Shown: positions 34,562 to 44,658, counted from the first letter of the stretch. The stretch is 59,395 bases of DNA from Janibacter anophelis NBRC 107843 (GCF_001570945.1 NZ_BCSQ01000016.1:1-59395), one strand, 5' to 3'. Made by a program: numbers and translations. Notes: generated by a model from the letters alone, not told the origin.

Positions 34562-36784
34562 GTGTCCTCGCCCGTGGAGTCCCTGCTCGCCGCCGCCGTC
34601 GGGGGAGTGGGTGGATCCACCCGCCCCGGGCAGGTCGAGATGGCGCTCGCGGTCGCTCGGGCCATCGACACCGAGGAGCACCTGCTCGTGCAGGCCGGCA
34701 CCGGCACCGGCAAGTCGCTGGCCTACCTCGTGCCGGCGGTCGAGCACGCCCAGCGGGTCGGCAAGCCCGCCGTCGTCGCGACCGCGACCCTCGCGCTGCA
34801 GGGTCAGATCGTCGACCGCGACATGCCGCGCCTGGCCGACGCCCTGACGGCGCACCTGAAGCGGCGCCCGACCTACGCGATCGTCAAGGGCCGGCGCAAC
34901 TACGTCTGCAAGCACAAGGTCGAGGGCGGCTTCCCCGACGACGAGGACGGGCTCTTCGACGTCGGTGAGGCCGATGCGCAGGCCGGGTGGCTGGGCAAGG
35001 AGGTCGTCCGCGTCCGCGAGTGGGCCGAGGAGACCGAGTCCGGTGACCGCGACGAGCTCGTGCCGGGCGTCTCGGAGAAGGCCTGGCGCCAGGTGTCGGT
35101 CTCGGCGCAGGAGTGCCTGGGCTCGAAGTGCCCGATGGTCGCCGAGTGCTTCGTCGAGCGCTCACGCGAGGCGGCCAAGGATGTCGACGTCATCGTCACC
35201 AACCACTCCTTCATGGCGATCGACGCCTTCGAGGGACGCCCGATGCTGCCCGACCACGACGTCCTCGTCATCGACGAGGCGCACGAGCTCGTCGACCGGG
35301 TGACCTCGACGGTCACCGACGAGCTGGCCCCCGGTGGGGTGCGGGCCGCGGCCAAGCGGGCGCGCAAGTTCGCCGAGGGCTCCGACCAGCTCGACGACCT
35401 GGCCACCGACCTGGAGGCCGTCCTCGAGGAGGCGCCCGAGGGGCGCCTGGCGACCGGCATCCCCGACGCACTCGCCGCCGTGCTCGGGCGCTGCCGCGAC
35501 GTCGCCCGCAACCTTCTGACGGAGATGAAGCCCCCCAAGGGCGAGCAGGTCGACGGCACCCGCCAGGTCGCGCTCGTCGCCGTCGAGGAGGTCCACGACA
35601 CCGCTGGGCGGATGCTCGAGGAGCACGAGCTCGACGTCATCTGGGTCAGCCGCGACCTGCGTCGCGGCCCGCTTCTGCGGGTGGCGCCCATGAGCGTCGC
35701 AATGCGGATGCGTGAGCGGATCTTCGGCGCGGGCGCCACCGACGACGACGAAGGGGTGCGCGACCGCACCGTCGTCCTCACCTCCGCGACGCTCGAGCTG
35801 GGCGGCACCTTCGACGCCGTCGCCGGCACGCTCGGGCTGCGTGGACCGGGGTCACCGGAGTGGACGGGCCTGGACGTCGGGTCCCCCTTCGACTACGCCC
35901 AGCAGGGCATCGCCTACGTCGCCGAGCACCTGCCGGCCCCCGGGCGTGACGGCCTGGCCCCGCAGACGCTCGACGAGATCGAGGCGCTGGTGCGCGCGGC
36001 CGGTGGTCGCACGCTGGGGCTCTTCTCGTCGATGCGCGCGGCCAAGGAGGCGAGCGAGGCCATGCGCGAGCGCCTCGACGACTCCTTCACCGTGCTGTGC
36101 CAGGGCGAGGACATGATCGGCACGCTCGTGCGCGACTTCGCGCGCGACCCGCGCACGATCCTCTTCGGCACGCTGACCCTCTGGCAGGGCGTCGACGTGC
36201 CCGGCAGCAGCTGCCAGCTCGTGCTCATCGACCGCATCCCCTTCCCCCGGCCCGACGACCCGCTCGCGTCGGCACGCACGCAGGAGATCGCCCGACGCGG
36301 TGGCAACGGCTTCATGGCGGTCTCGGCGACCCACGCGGCGCTGCGGCTGGCCCAGGGCGCCGGACGACTCATCCGCCGCTCCGACGACCGTGGGGTCGTC
36401 GCCTTCCTCGACCACCGGATGATCAAGGCGCGCTATGCCGGGTTCCTGCAGCGCTCCCTTCCTCCGTTCTGGCCCACGACCGACCGGGAGCTCGTCCTCG
36501 GGGCGCTGCGCCGGCTCGACGAGATCGCCCCGGCGGTGCAGGCGGTCGCCGAGCCGGTCAAGCGGGGCCTCACCGGCACGGTCGTCGACCCGGGGACCGC
36601 CGGCACCGTGCGCACCGCCGTCGTGCAGGGCGAGGGCTGGTCCGTCCAGGACGACGACGAGCTGCGCGACGGGGTCGACCTGGGGCTGCCGCTCGAGGAG
36701 CTGGCCGCCTCGCTCGACCGCGACGAGTCCGCCGTCACCGCCCGCGCGCAGGCGCTCGGCTTGACCGTCCCCACCCGCGGCTAG
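34562..36784 (+). CDS. DinG/XPD-family ATP-dependent helicase with Fe-S cluster
   Basis: 740 residues. Walker A is QAGTGTGKSLAYLVP (about 44-58), DEAH at about 238-241, and the C-terminal motifs are LFSSMRAAKEASEAM and RLAQGAGRLIRRSDDRGVV. Four cysteines placed as in XPD/DinG (C116, C185, C190, C196) should hold a 4Fe-4S cluster. It unwinds DNA 5'-3' in repair. It starts at GTG 34562, six bases after TAGGGT (34550-34555). The gene is often near hflX and lexA in actinobacteria; here it is 18 kb from hflX and no SOS box precedes it. Confidence 0.93.
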   Translation: MSSPVESLLAAAVGGVGGSTRPGQVEMALAVARAIDTEEHLLVQAGTGTGKSLAYLVPAVEHAQRVGKPAVVATATLALQGQIVDRDMPRLADALTAHLKRRPTYAIVKGRRNYVCKHKVEGGFPDDEDGLFDVGEADAQAGWLGKEVVRVREWAEETESGDRDELVPGVSEKAWRQVSVSAQECLGSKCPMVAECFVERSREAAKDVDVIVTNHSFMAIDAFEGRPMLPDHDVLVIDEAHELVDRVTSTVTDELAPGGVRAAAKRARKFAEGSDQLDDLATDLEAVLEEAPEGRLATGIPDALAAVLGRCRDVARNLLTEMKPPKGEQVDGTRQVALVAVEEVHDTAGRMLEEHELDVIWVSRDLRRGPLLRVAPMSVAMRMRERIFGAGATDDDEGVRDRTVVLTSATLELGGTFDAVAGTLGLRGPGSPEWTGLDVGSPFDYAQQGIAYVAEHLPAPGRDGLAPQTLDEIEALVRAAGGRTLGLFSSMRAAKEASEAMRERLDDSFTVLCQGEDMIGTLVRDFARDPRTILFGTLTLWQGVDVPGSSCQLVLIDRIPFPRPDDPLASARTQEIARRGGNGFMAVSATHAALRLAQGAGRLIRRSDDRGVVAFLDHRMIKARYAGFLQRSLPPFWPTTDRELVLGALRRLDEIAPAVQAVAEPVKRGLTGTVVDPGTAGTVRTAVVQGEGWSVQDDDELRDGVDLGLPLEELAASLDRDESAVTARAQALGLTVPTRG

Positions 36785-36794
36785 CCTGTCGACC

Positions 36795-37769
36795 ATGCAG
36801 CTGCGTCGCCTCGGTCGTTCCGGACTCTCCGTCTCCGTCGTCGGGCTGGGGTGCAACAACCTCGGTCGCCGGGGCGCCCCCAGCGAGGACCAGGCGGGGA
36901 CTGATGCCGTCGTGCACGCCGCGCTCGACGCGGGCATCACCCTCTTCGACGTCGCGGACGTCTACGGCGCCGAGGCCGGGCAGTCGGAGACCATGCTCGG
37001 CAAGGCGCTGGGCTCGCGGCGCGACGAGGTCGTCCTCGCGACGAAGTTCGGGATGGACATGGGCGGTGCCGACGGCCCCGACTTCGGTGCCCGCGGCTCG
37101 CGGCGCTACATCATGACGGCGGTGGAGGCCTCACTGCGTCGGCTCGGCACCGACCACATCGACCTCTACCAGTTCCACACCCCCGACCCCTCCACGCCGA
37201 TCGAGGAGACGCTCGACGCCCTCGACGACCTCGTCCGCGCGGGCAAGGTGCGCTACATCGGCCATTCCAACCGGTCCGGGTGGCAGATCGCCGACGCCGA
37301 GCACGTGGCCCGGGCGCGCGGTGGGGCGCGCTTCGTCTCGAGCCAGAACCACTACAACCTGCTCGACCGACGGGCCGAGCTCGAGGTGACCCCGGCCGCC
37401 GAGGGCTACGGGCTCGGGGTGCTGCCGTACTTCCCACTGGCGCGGGGGCTGCTCACCGGCAAGTACTCCGACGGCGTCGCCCCCGAGGGCAGCCGGCTGA
37501 GTCACTCCAACCAGCAGGTGCTCGAGGGAGCCGACCTCGAGCAGCTGCGGGCCTTCGGTGACTTCGCGCGTGAGCGGGGGCTCACCGAGCTGCAGGTCGC
37601 CTTCAGCTGGCTGGCCTCGCGCCCGAGCGTCGGCAGCGTCATCGCCGGCGCGACCCGTCCGGACCAGGTCGAGGCCAATGCCGCGGCCGCCGACTGGGTC
37701 CCCACGCCGGAGGACGAGGCCGCCCTCGACGAGATCTTCCCGCCGGTGCCCAAGGTGGCCCTCTTTTGA
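36795..37769 (+). CDS. Aldo/keto reductase
   Basis: 324 residues with the AKR catalytic tetrad: Asp and Tyr in FDVADVYGAEAG, Lys in VVLATKFGMD, His in IDLYQFHTPDP; the NADPH-binding end is SVIAGATRPDQVEANAAA. Substrate unknown. TAGCCT (36782-36787) overlaps the helicase stop region and ends seven bases before the ATG, so the gene has its own leaderless promoter. The stop overlaps the TTG start of holA. Confidence 0.93.
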   Translation: MQLRRLGRSGLSVSVVGLGCNNLGRRGAPSEDQAGTDAVVHAALDAGITLFDVADVYGAEAGQSETMLGKALGSRRDEVVLATKFGMDMGGADGPDFGARGSRRYIMTAVEASLRRLGTDHIDLYQFHTPDPSTPIEETLDALDDLVRAGKVRYIGHSNRSGWQIADAEHVARARGGARFVSSQNHYNLLDRRAELEVTPAAEGYGLGVLPYFPLARGLLTGKYSDGVAPEGSRLSHSNQQVLEGADLEQLRAFGDFARERGLTELQVAFSWLASRPSVGSVIAGATRPDQVEANAAAADWVPTPEDEAALDEIFPPVPKVALF

Positions 37770-38719
37770 GCACGTCGCTCTTCCTCGTCCAGGGCCCGGA
37801 GGCGATCCTCGCCGACCGGGCGGTCGAGCAGGTCGTCGCCGACGTGCGGGTCACCTCACCCGAGCTCGAGGTCGTCACCCTGCGCGCGGAGGGCTACGAG
37901 GAGGGTGAGCTGACCGTGCACGCGAGCCCCTCGCTCTTCGGTGAGGACAAGCTCATCGTCGTGCGCGACCTGCACCAGGCGCCGGATGCCCTGCAGCTGG
38001 ACCTGCTGTCCTACCTCGGCGACCCCGAGGAGTCGGTGACCCTCGTCGTCACCCACGCCTCGGGCAACAAGGGCAAAAAGGTGCTCGACACCCTCAAGCA
38101 GGCCAAGGCCCGGGTCATCGAGGTTCCGGCCATCAAGTCCGACCGGGACAAGGCCGAGTTCGTCGGCCACGAGTTCCGCCGGGCGCGACGCAAGGCCGAG
38201 CCCGAGGCGGTGCAGGCGCTCGTCGAGGCGGTGGGCAAGGACGTGCGCGAGTTGGCGTCCGCGTGCCAGCAGCTCGTCGACGACACGACCGGCGTCATCG
38301 ACGCCGACGTCGTCGAGCGATACCACGGCGGGCGGGTCGAGGCGACGGGGTTCAAGGTCGCCGACGCGGCGGTCGCCGGCCGCACCGGTGAGGCGCTGCG
38401 CCTGCTGCGCCATGCCGTCAACGTCGGCGTCGACCCGGTGCCGATCGTCGCCGTCCTCGCGCAGCAGCTGCGACAGCTCGCCCGGGTCGGGGGAGCGGGT
38501 CGCGGGCGCAGCGCCGACCTCGCGCGCGAGCTCGGGATGGCGCCGTGGCAGGTCGACAAGGCGCGACGCTCGCTGCAGGGGTGGAGCGGTGACGCGCTCG
38601 GACGCAGCATCCAGGCCGTGGCCGCGGCGGACTTCGAGGTCAAGGGTGGCGGGCGCGACCCGGTCTACGCGGTGGAGAAGGCGCTGCTGACGATCACCCG
38701 GGAGCGCAACGGCGGCTGA
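37766..38719 (+). CDS. holA: DNA polymerase III delta subunit
   Basis: 317 residues; the clamp-loader delta subunit that opens the sliding clamp. The N-terminal AAA+-like domain starts SLFLVQGPEAILADRAVEQV and has VVRDLHQAPDALQLDLLSYL; the C-terminal helical collar includes TGEALRLLRHAVNVGVDPVP and AQQLRQLARV. The Walker A motif is degenerate, as usual in delta. It starts at TTG 37766, overlapping the aldo/keto reductase stop (TTGA). rpsT follows, the normal order in actinobacteria. Confidence 0.93.
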   Translation: MSTSLFLVQGPEAILADRAVEQVVADVRVTSPELEVVTLRAEGYEEGELTVHASPSLFGEDKLIVVRDLHQAPDALQLDLLSYLGDPEESVTLVVTHASGNKGKKVLDTLKQAKARVIEVPAIKSDRDKAEFVGHEFRRARRKAEPEAVQALVEAVGKDVRELASACQQLVDDTTGVIDADVVERYHGGRVEATGFKVADAAVAGRTGEALRLLRHAVNVGVDPVPIVAVLAQQLRQLARVGGAGRGRSADLARELGMAPWQVDKARRSLQGWSGDALGRSIQAVAAADFEVKGGGRDPVYAVEKALLTITRERNGG

Positions 38720-38728
38720 GCCCGCGTT

Positions 38729-38758
38729 TTGTCAGCGCCCCGCGCCCGCTGCTAGATT
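38729..38758 (+). promoter_or_regulatory. rpsT promoter
   Basis: TTGTCA (38729-38734) and TAGATT (38753-38758) are separated by 18 bases, a strong housekeeping promoter immediately after holA. The start site would be near 38765, giving rpsT an untranslated leader of about 135 bases, long compared with the leaderless genes around it. Confidence 0.75.
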
Positions 38759-38764
38759 TGCTCC

Positions 38765-38899
38765 TTGCGTGCGCGCATGGTCGTGCGCGCAACGCGAGCA
38801 GTACCCAGGGCGACTCTCCCACGGCATCCCCACGCCGGTCCCGAGCCGCCTTGCCGCCCTCTAACGGCAGAATTTCGACCGAACCAGAAAGAACTACCT
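38765..38899 (+). promoter_or_regulatory. rpsT 5' leader
   Basis: About 135 bases of untranslated leader with no convincing alternative gene. S20 is translationally autoregulated in E. coli, and its GTG start here with a poor Shine-Dalgarno sequence (AGAAAGAA) would fit translation-level control. I see GTGCGCGCA-type inverted segments near 38770-38790, but no single clear fold. Confidence 0.4.
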
Positions 38900-39163
38900 G
38901 TGGCAAACATCAAGTCCCAGATCAAGCGCGTCAAGACCAACGCCGCCCGGACCGAGCGCAACCGCGCCTACAAGTCCGAGCTGCGCACGTGGATCCGCAA
39001 GGTCCGCACGGCCGTCGACGCCGGCGACGCCGAGGCTGCCAAGGGCGCCCTCGTCACCGCCAGCAAGAAGCTGGACAAGGCCGTCAGCAAGGGCGTCATC
39101 CACGCCAACCAGGCCGCCAACAAGAAGTCGGCCCTGGCCAAGCGGGTCAACACGCTCGGCTGA
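38900..39163 (+). CDS. rpsT: 30S ribosomal protein S20
   Basis: 87 residues, Lys/Arg/Ala-rich helical protein: [20 protein letters not shown] at the start, then [20 protein letters not shown] and [16 protein letters not shown] at the end, the standard S20 pattern. It starts at GTG 38900. It binds 16S rRNA early in small-subunit assembly. It is followed directly by the hairpin at 39177-39217. Confidence 0.97.
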   Translation: MANIKSQIKRVKTNAARTERNRAYKSELRTWIRKVRTAVDAGDAEAAKGALVTASKKLDKAVSKGVIHANQAANKKSALAKRVNTLG

Positions 39164-39176
39164 CGCAGCCCAACAC

Positions 39177-39217
39177 TGACGAAGGGCGCCGGTCCACTGG
39201 ACCGGCGCCCTTCGTCA
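39177..39217. terminator. Perfect palindromic hairpin after rpsT
   Basis: Positions 39177-39196 and 39198-39217 are exact reverse complements around one base, so a ~18-bp stem with a small loop forms. It lies between the converging stop codons of rpsT and the MazF-like gene and should stop both. Its ends, TGACGAAGGG and the complement, repeat those of the 576-624 hairpin. Confidence 0.85.
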
Positions 39218-39234
39218 TGTCCGGACTCGTCCCC

Positions 39235-39675
39235 TCACAGGGGATCGTCGTCGTAGGCGCGTCCCTCGGCCGCGGCGCGCACCGCCTCCATCACCGCGGC
39301 GAAGACCTGCTCGTCGAGGACGGCCCCGTCACGTCGCACGGCTTCCGGGTCCACGCGCAGGATGCGGTTGACCCGAGCCTCGCTCCGGCGATCGCGACCG
39401 TCCCAGGCGCCCGAGCCGATGTCGATCCACCGGCGGCCGGCGGCGGCCTCCTGCTCGGAATCGAGGTCGTGGTCGTGGCTGGTCAGCTGCAGGCCGAGCA
39501 GCCAGTCACCGTCGCGCCCGACGAGCAGGACCGGGCGGTCCTTGCCCTGCGTGTGGTCCTCCTCGTAGGGGACCCAGGCCCACACGACCTCACCCGGTGA
39601 GGGCGTCGGGTCGTCGGGGGTCGGGGCGTACTGCAGGTCGGGCGTTCCGGTGAAGTCGCCGGGGTACTCGCTCAT
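39235..39675 (-). CDS. PemK/MazF-like protein without a visible antitoxin
   Basis: 146 residues. After a 27-residue acidic, Pro-rich N-terminal extension comes a MazF-like core: PGEVVWAWVPYEEDHTQGKD, RPVLLVGRDGDWLLGLQLTS and ARVNRILRVDPEAVRRDGAVL. MazF proteins are RNA endonucleases of toxin-antitoxin modules, but many actinobacterial proteins of this divergent type stand alone and are not known toxins. No antitoxin gene is next to it. TAGCGT (39684-39689 read leftward) is eight bases before the ATG. Confidence 0.7.
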   Translation of the reverse strand: MSEYPGDFTGTPDLQYAPTPDDPTPSPGEVVWAWVPYEEDHTQGKDRPVLLVGRDGDWLLGLQLTSHDHDLDSEQEAAAGRRWIDIGSGAWDGRDRRSEARVNRILRVDPEAVRRDGAVLDEQVFAAVMEAVRAAAEGRAYDDDPL

Positions 39676-39782
39676 GGCCGATCACGCTACCCGGGGGCCG
39701 GTGAAAAGGGTCACGCGATCACGGCGCCTGATGTTGCCCATCGGTCATCTGAGCGACACGCAGCCGGGCGAGGGTGGCCGCC

Positions 39783-41453
39783 ATGACCGCCACGCCCCTC
39801 CACCCTGCCCGCCGTGACGTCGTCCGCGGCGCCGCAGCGACCGCCGCCGTCGCGACGGTGACGCTCACCCCCTTCGCCACGACCGAGGCACGGGCCGCAT
39901 CGACGACCGGGTTCCTCCACGGGGTCGCCTCGGGCGACCCGCTGCCGACCGCCGTCGTGCTCTGGACCCGCATCACGCCGAGCGCCGACGCGACGCCCGG
40001 CTCCGGGCGGGGGGAGCGGGTCCGGGTCACCTGGGAGGTCGCGACCGACGAGACCTTCACGCGCGTCGTGCGGCGCGGGCACGTGCGCACCGGCACCGAG
40101 CGCGACCACACGGTCAAGATCGACGCGACCGGTCTGGAGCCGGGCACGCGGTACGCCTACCGCTTCAGCAGCGGAGCGGACGTCTCGCCGACCGGGTGGA
40201 CCACGACGGCACCCGCCGCGACGGCGACGCCGGAGCGGCTGCGGTTCGGCATCGTCTCGTGCTCCAACTGGGAGGCCGGGTACTTCGCGGCCTACCGCCA
40301 CCTCGCCGAGCACGACGGGCTCGACGCGGTGCTCCACATGGGTGACTACCTCTACGAGTACCCGACGGGTGAGTACGGGGCGCAGGACGGCGCGGTGCGG
40401 GTCAGCGAGCCGGCCCACGAGATCGTCACGCTCGCCGACTACCGGATCCGGCACGGCCACTACAAGACCGACCCGGACCTGCAGGGCCTGCACGCGGCCG
40501 CGCCGTGGATCACGACGTGGGACGACCACGAGAGCGCCAACGACGCCTGGGTCGGCGGCGCCGAGAACCACGACCCGCTCACCGAGGGGCGCTGGCGCGA
40601 CCGGGCCGCCGTGGCCCGCCGCGCCTACGACGAGTGGATGCCGATCCGGCTGTCCGGCACGTCCGCGCTGGGCGACGGGACCCAGATCTACCGGGAGCTG
40701 ACCTTCGGCACGCTTGCCGACCTGCGGATGCTCGACCTGCGCAGCTACCGCGACGAGCAGGCCTCCGCAGCGCGCCTCGGTGCGGTCGGCGACGCCGACC
40801 GGTCGATCACCGGCGACGCCCAGATGGAGTGGCTGAAGTCCTCGCTCAGCGAGTCGACCGCGACGTGGAAGCTCGTCGGCAACCCCGTGATGATCTCGCC
40901 GGTGACTTTCGGCGCCGTCGACGTGGAGGTGGGCGAGGCCCTGCGCGAGATGGGTGGGCTGCTGCCGCCCGAGGGCATCCCGTACAACGTCGACCAGTGG
41001 GACGGGTACACCGCCGACCGGCGCGAGCTCATCGACCACCTCGCCGACCAGGCGATCGACAACGCCGTCTTCGTCACCGGTGACATCCACTCCGCGTGGG
41101 CGTGCGACATCCCCAAGAACGTCGGCACCTACCCGCTCAGCCGGTCGGTCGCGGTCGAGTTCGTCGGGACCTCGGTGACCTCCAACAACCTCGACGACAT
41201 CCTCAAGGTCGAGCCGCGCACGCTCTCGCTCGCCGTCGAGGGCGCGATCCGCACGGCCAACCTGCACGTCAAGCACCTCGACTTCGACCGCCATGGCTAC
41301 TCGGTGCTCACCCTGACCCCCGGTCGCGCCCAGATGGACTGGTACGTCCTCGCCGACCGCACCCAACGCGACTCCAGCGCCCGCTGGCAGATCGGGTTCC
41401 ACACCCTGCCCGGGCACAACCGCGTCCGCCGCGCCTGGTACCCCGCGAACTGA
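39783..41453 (+). CDS. PhoD-family alkaline phosphatase, Tat-exported (copy 2)
   Basis: 556 residues. The N-terminus MTATPLHPARRDVVRGAAAT has the Tat RR followed by a hydrophobic stretch ending EARA. PhoD_N-type domain: FLHGVASGDPLPTAVVLWTR; catalytic part: LHMGDYLYEYPTGEYG, TTWDDHESANDAW, VGNPVMISPV and FVTGDIHSAWACDIP, with the usual metal-binding Asp/His. It scavenges phosphate outside the cell. GTG 39774 is an alternative start; ATG 39783 is preferred because GAGGGT sits seven bases before it. The phosphodiesterase gene follows after 20 bases. Confidence 0.94.
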   Translation: MTATPLHPARRDVVRGAAATAAVATVTLTPFATTEARAASTTGFLHGVASGDPLPTAVVLWTRITPSADATPGSGRGERVRVTWEVATDETFTRVVRRGHVRTGTERDHTVKIDATGLEPGTRYAYRFSSGADVSPTGWTTTAPAATATPERLRFGIVSCSNWEAGYFAAYRHLAEHDGLDAVLHMGDYLYEYPTGEYGAQDGAVRVSEPAHEIVTLADYRIRHGHYKTDPDLQGLHAAAPWITTWDDHESANDAWVGGAENHDPLTEGRWRDRAAVARRAYDEWMPIRLSGTSALGDGTQIYRELTFGTLADLRMLDLRSYRDEQASAARLGAVGDADRSITGDAQMEWLKSSLSESTATWKLVGNPVMISPVTFGAVDVEVGEALREMGGLLPPEGIPYNVDQWDGYTADRRELIDHLADQAIDNAVFVTGDIHSAWACDIPKNVGTYPLSRSVAVEFVGTSVTSNNLDDILKVEPRTLSLAVEGAIRTANLHVKHLDFDRHGYSVLTLTPGRAQMDWYVLADRTQRDSSARWQIGFHTLPGHNRVRRAWYPAN

Positions 41454-41473
41454 CCCCGAGAGAGACCACTTCG

Positions 41474-42757
41474 ATGACCGACCACACCCACGCCACCACC
41501 ACCATCAAGACCCCCTCGCGTCGTGATGTCATGCGCTTCGCCGGCGCCGGCGGGGCCGCTGTCGCGATCTCCGCGCTGGCCGGAGCCCCGTGGGCGCAGG
41601 CAGCGACGGCGCGCGACCGCCGCCGGGTCTACGTCCTCGTCACCGACGGTTTGCGGCCCGACGAGATCACCCCGTCGCGCACCCCGAACCTGCACTCCCT
41701 GCGCTCGTCGGGCACCTGGTACCCCAACGCCCGGTCGCTGCCGATCATGGAGACCATCCCCAACCACGTGATGATGATGACCGGCGTGCGGCCGGACCGC
41801 AGCGGCGTGCCAGCCAACAAGATCTACGACCGGGAGCTCGGCGAGGTCCGGGACATGGACCGGGAGAGCGACATCAAGGCGCCGACGGTCTTCGAGCAGC
41901 TCGAGGCACGGGGCCTGACGAGCGGCACGGTGCTGTCCAAGGAGTACCTCTACGGCATCTTCGGGGAGAAGGCGACCTACCGGTGGGAGCCGAAGCCGCT
42001 CCTGCCGATCACCGACCACGCCCCGGACGGGTACACCTACGACGCCCTCGTGCGCATGGTCGAGGCGGCCGACCCCCACCTCGTGTTCGCGAACTTCGGT
42101 GACATCGACCGTGTCGGGCACGCCGACCCCGGTGGCAGGATCACCCTGCCCGCGCTGCGGTACGCGGCGCTGAGCAACACCGACCGACTCATCGGGAACT
42201 TCGTCTCCTTCCTGCGCGCGACCGACCGGTGGGAGGACTCCGTCGTCATCGTGCTGGCCGACCACTCGATGGACTGGTCCTTCTCCCACCGGGTGATCTC
42301 GCTCGGCGCGCCCATCTGGTTCGACGCGCGCCTGCGCGACAACGTCGAGATCGCGCAGAACGGCGGGGCCGACTGCCTGTACTGGACCGGACCGGAGTCG
42401 GAGCGGGCCGAGGGCCTGAAGCGTCTGCGCGAGATCGTCCTGCGCCAGCACGGGGTGCTGTCGGTGCACACGCCGCAGGACCTGCGCCTGAGCCCCAACG
42501 CCGGCGACCTCATCGCCTACTGCAAGCAGGGGTGGCGATTCTCCGACCCGACGGTCTTCGACAACCCCATCCCGGGCAACCATGGGCACCCCACCACCGA
42601 GCCCATCCCGTTCTTCATCGCCGGGGGCTCCCCGGTGGTGCGGCAGGGGACGCGCACGGCGGTCGCGCACACGATGGACGTCGCTCCGACGATCGCGCAG
42701 ATCTTCGGTCTGCCGACCTCGGGCACGCGGTACGACGGGGCATCGCGTCTGGTCTGA
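41474..42757 (+). CDS. Tat-exported type I phosphodiesterase / nucleotide pyrophosphatase-like protein
   Basis: 427 residues of the alkaline phosphatase superfamily. Tat signal [18 protein letters not shown], cleavage after AQA. Metal and catalytic motifs: [41 protein letters not shown] (the nucleophile region; a Thr/Ser follows an Asn-rich PNH), [17 protein letters not shown] and [10 protein letters not shown]. It should hydrolyse phosphodiester or pyrophosphate bonds in exported substrates. Together with the PhoD gene directly upstream it forms a secreted phosphate-release pair. No Pho box is evident. Confidence 0.88.
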   Translation: MTDHTHATTTIKTPSRRDVMRFAGAGGAAVAISALAGAPWAQAATARDRRRVYVLVTDGLRPDEITPSRTPNLHSLRSSGTWYPNARSLPIMETIPNHVMMMTGVRPDRSGVPANKIYDRELGEVRDMDRESDIKAPTVFEQLEARGLTSGTVLSKEYLYGIFGEKATYRWEPKPLLPITDHAPDGYTYDALVRMVEAADPHLVFANFGDIDRVGHADPGGRITLPALRYAALSNTDRLIGNFVSFLRATDRWEDSVVIVLADHSMDWSFSHRVISLGAPIWFDARLRDNVEIAQNGGADCLYWTGPESERAEGLKRLREIVLRQHGVLSVHTPQDLRLSPNAGDLIAYCKQGWRFSDPTVFDNPIPGNHGHPTTEPIPFFIAGGSPVVRQGTRTAVAHTMDVAPTIAQIFGLPTSGTRYDGASRLV

Positions 42758-42801
42758 GAGGATGGGGTCTCCTGTCCCGACGAACCCGAGGTCCGCCCAC
42801 C

Positions 42802-44658
42802 GTGTCACCCCAGGCCCGTGAGGCCCTCCCGCCGAACGCGACCCCGCCGGCGCAGATCCGCAACTTCTGCATCATCGCGCACATCGACCACGGCAAGTCC
42901 ACGCTCGCCGACCGGATGCTCCAGATCACCGGCGTCGTCGAGGCGCGCCAGATGCGCGCGCAGTACCTCGACCGCATGGACATCGAGCGCGAGCGCGGCA
43001 TCACGATCAAGTCGCAGGCCGTGCGGATGCCGTGGGAGCAGGAGGGGGAGACCTTCTGCCTCAACATGATCGACACCCCGGGGCACGTCGACTTCACCTA
43101 CGAGGTCTCGCGCTCGCTCGCCGCGTGCGAGGGGGCCGTCCTGCTCGTCGACGCCGCGCAGGGCATCGAGGCGCAGACCCTCGCCAACCTCTACCTGGCG
43201 ATGGAGAACGACCTGACGATCATCCCGGTGCTCAACAAGATCGACCTGCCGGCGGCCCAGCCGGAGAAGTACGCCCAGGAGATCGCCGGGCTCATCGGGT
43301 GCGAGCCCGAGGACGTGCTCAAGGTCAGCGGCAAGACGGGCGAAGGGGTCGAGGCCCTCCTCGACGAGATCGTCGCCAAGCTGCCGGCCCCCGAGGGCGA
43401 CGCGCAGGCGCCCGCCCGCGCGATGATCTTCGACTCCGTCTACGACAACTACCGCGGCGTCGTCACCTACGTGCGCGTCGTCGACGGCAACCTCAACCCC
43501 CGCGAAAAGATCGCGATGATGTCGACCAAGGCGACGCACGAGCTGCTCGAGATCGGCGTCATCTCGCCGGAGATGCTCCCGAGCAAGGGCCTGGGCGTCG
43601 GCGAGGTCGGCTACCTCATCACCGGTGTCAAGGACGTGCGCCAGTCCAAGGTCGGTGACACCGTCACCAATGCCGCGATGCCGGCGGCGCAGCCGATCGG
43701 CGGGTACAAGGACCCCAACCCGATGGTCTTCTCCGGCCTGTACCCGATCGACGGCAGCGACTACCCGACGCTGCGCGACGCCCTCGACAAGCTCAAGCTC
43801 AACGACGCGGCCCTGGTGTACGAGCCGGAGACCTCGGCGGCCCTGGGCTTCGGGTTCCGCTGCGGCTTCCTCGGGCTGCTCCACCTCGAGATCGTGCGCG
43901 AGCGACTGGAGCGCGAGTTCGACCTCGACCTGATCTCGACCCAGCCCAATGTCGTCTACGAGGTGACGATGGACGACGGGTCGCTCGTCACGGTGACCAA
44001 CCCGAGCGAGTTCCCCTACGGCAAGGTCGCGGAGGTGCGCGAGCCGGTCGTCGAGGCGACGATCCTCGCGCCCAGCGAGTTCATCGGCGCGATCATGGAG
44101 CTGTGCCAGTCCAAGCGCGGCCAGCTCGGCGGCATGGACTACCTGTCCGAGGAGCGCGTCGAGATGCGCTACACCCTGCCGCTCGCCGAGATCGTCTTCG
44201 ACTTCTTCGACCAGCTGAAGTCGCGCACCCGCGGGTACGCCTCGCTCGACTACAAGGAGTCGGGCGACCAGACCGCCGACCTGGTCAAGGTCGACATCCT
44301 GCTGCAGGGTGAGACGGTCGACGCCTTCAGCGCCGTCGTCCACAAGGACAAGGCCTACGCCTACGGCACGATGATGGCCGGCAAGCTCAAGGAGCTCATC
44401 CCGAGGCAGCAGTTCGAGGTGCCGATCCAGGCCGCCATCGGCGCGCGGATCATCGCCCGGGAAAACATCCGGGCGATCCGCAAGGACGTGCTCGCGAAGT
44501 GCTACGGCGGTGACATCTCCCGCAAGCGCAAGCTGCTCGAGAAGCAGAAGGAGGGCAAGAAGCGGATGAAGAACATCGGCACCGTCGAGGTGCCGCAGGA
44601 GGCCTTCATCGCCGCCCTCTCCTCCGACGACAACGCCGTGGACAAGGCCAAGAAGTAG
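42802..44658 (+). CDS. lepA: Elongation factor 4 (LepA)
   Basis: 618 residues: GTPase G1 [15 protein letters not shown] (about 25-39), effector [11 protein letters not shown]3 [10 protein letters not shown]4 NKID, and the LepA-specific C-terminal domain ([20 protein letters not shown]). It back-translocates or remodels ribosomes under stress. Start taken at GTG 42802 ([12 protein letters not shown]); no clear Shine-Dalgarno sequence is present and an untranslated leader of ~50 bases from AGGAT-like DNA near 42762 is possible. Confidence 0.97.
   Translation: MSPQAREALPPNATPPAQIRNFCIIAHIDHGKSTLADRMLQITGVVEARQMRAQYLDRMDIERERGITIKSQAVRMPWEQEGETFCLNMIDTPGHVDFTYEVSRSLAACEGAVLLVDAAQGIEAQTLANLYLAMENDLTIIPVLNKIDLPAAQPEKYAQEIAGLIGCEPEDVLKVSGKTGEGVEALLDEIVAKLPAPEGDAQAPARAMIFDSVYDNYRGVVTYVRVVDGNLNPREKIAMMSTKATHELLEIGVISPEMLPSKGLGVGEVGYLITGVKDVRQSKVGDTVTNAAMPAAQPIGGYKDPNPMVFSGLYPIDGSDYPTLRDALDKLKLNDAALVYEPETSAALGFGFRCGFLGLLHLEIVRERLEREFDLDLISTQPNVVYEVTMDDGSLVTVTNPSEFPYGKVAEVREPVVEATILAPSEFIGAIMELCQSKRGQLGGMDYLSEERVEMRYTLPLAEIVFDFFDQLKSRTRGYASLDYKESGDQTADLVKVDILLQGETVDAFSAVVHKDKAYAYGTMMAGKLKELIPRQQFEVPIQAAIGARIIARENIRAIRKDVLAKCYGGDISRKRKLLEKQKEGKKRMKNIGTVEVPQEAFIAALSSDDNAVDKAKK

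Noticed and set aside
41297-42808. A 503-codon open frame on the - strand opposite the phosphodiesterase
   Set aside because: The + strand gene carries a Tat signal and metal motifs; the antisense frame has none.
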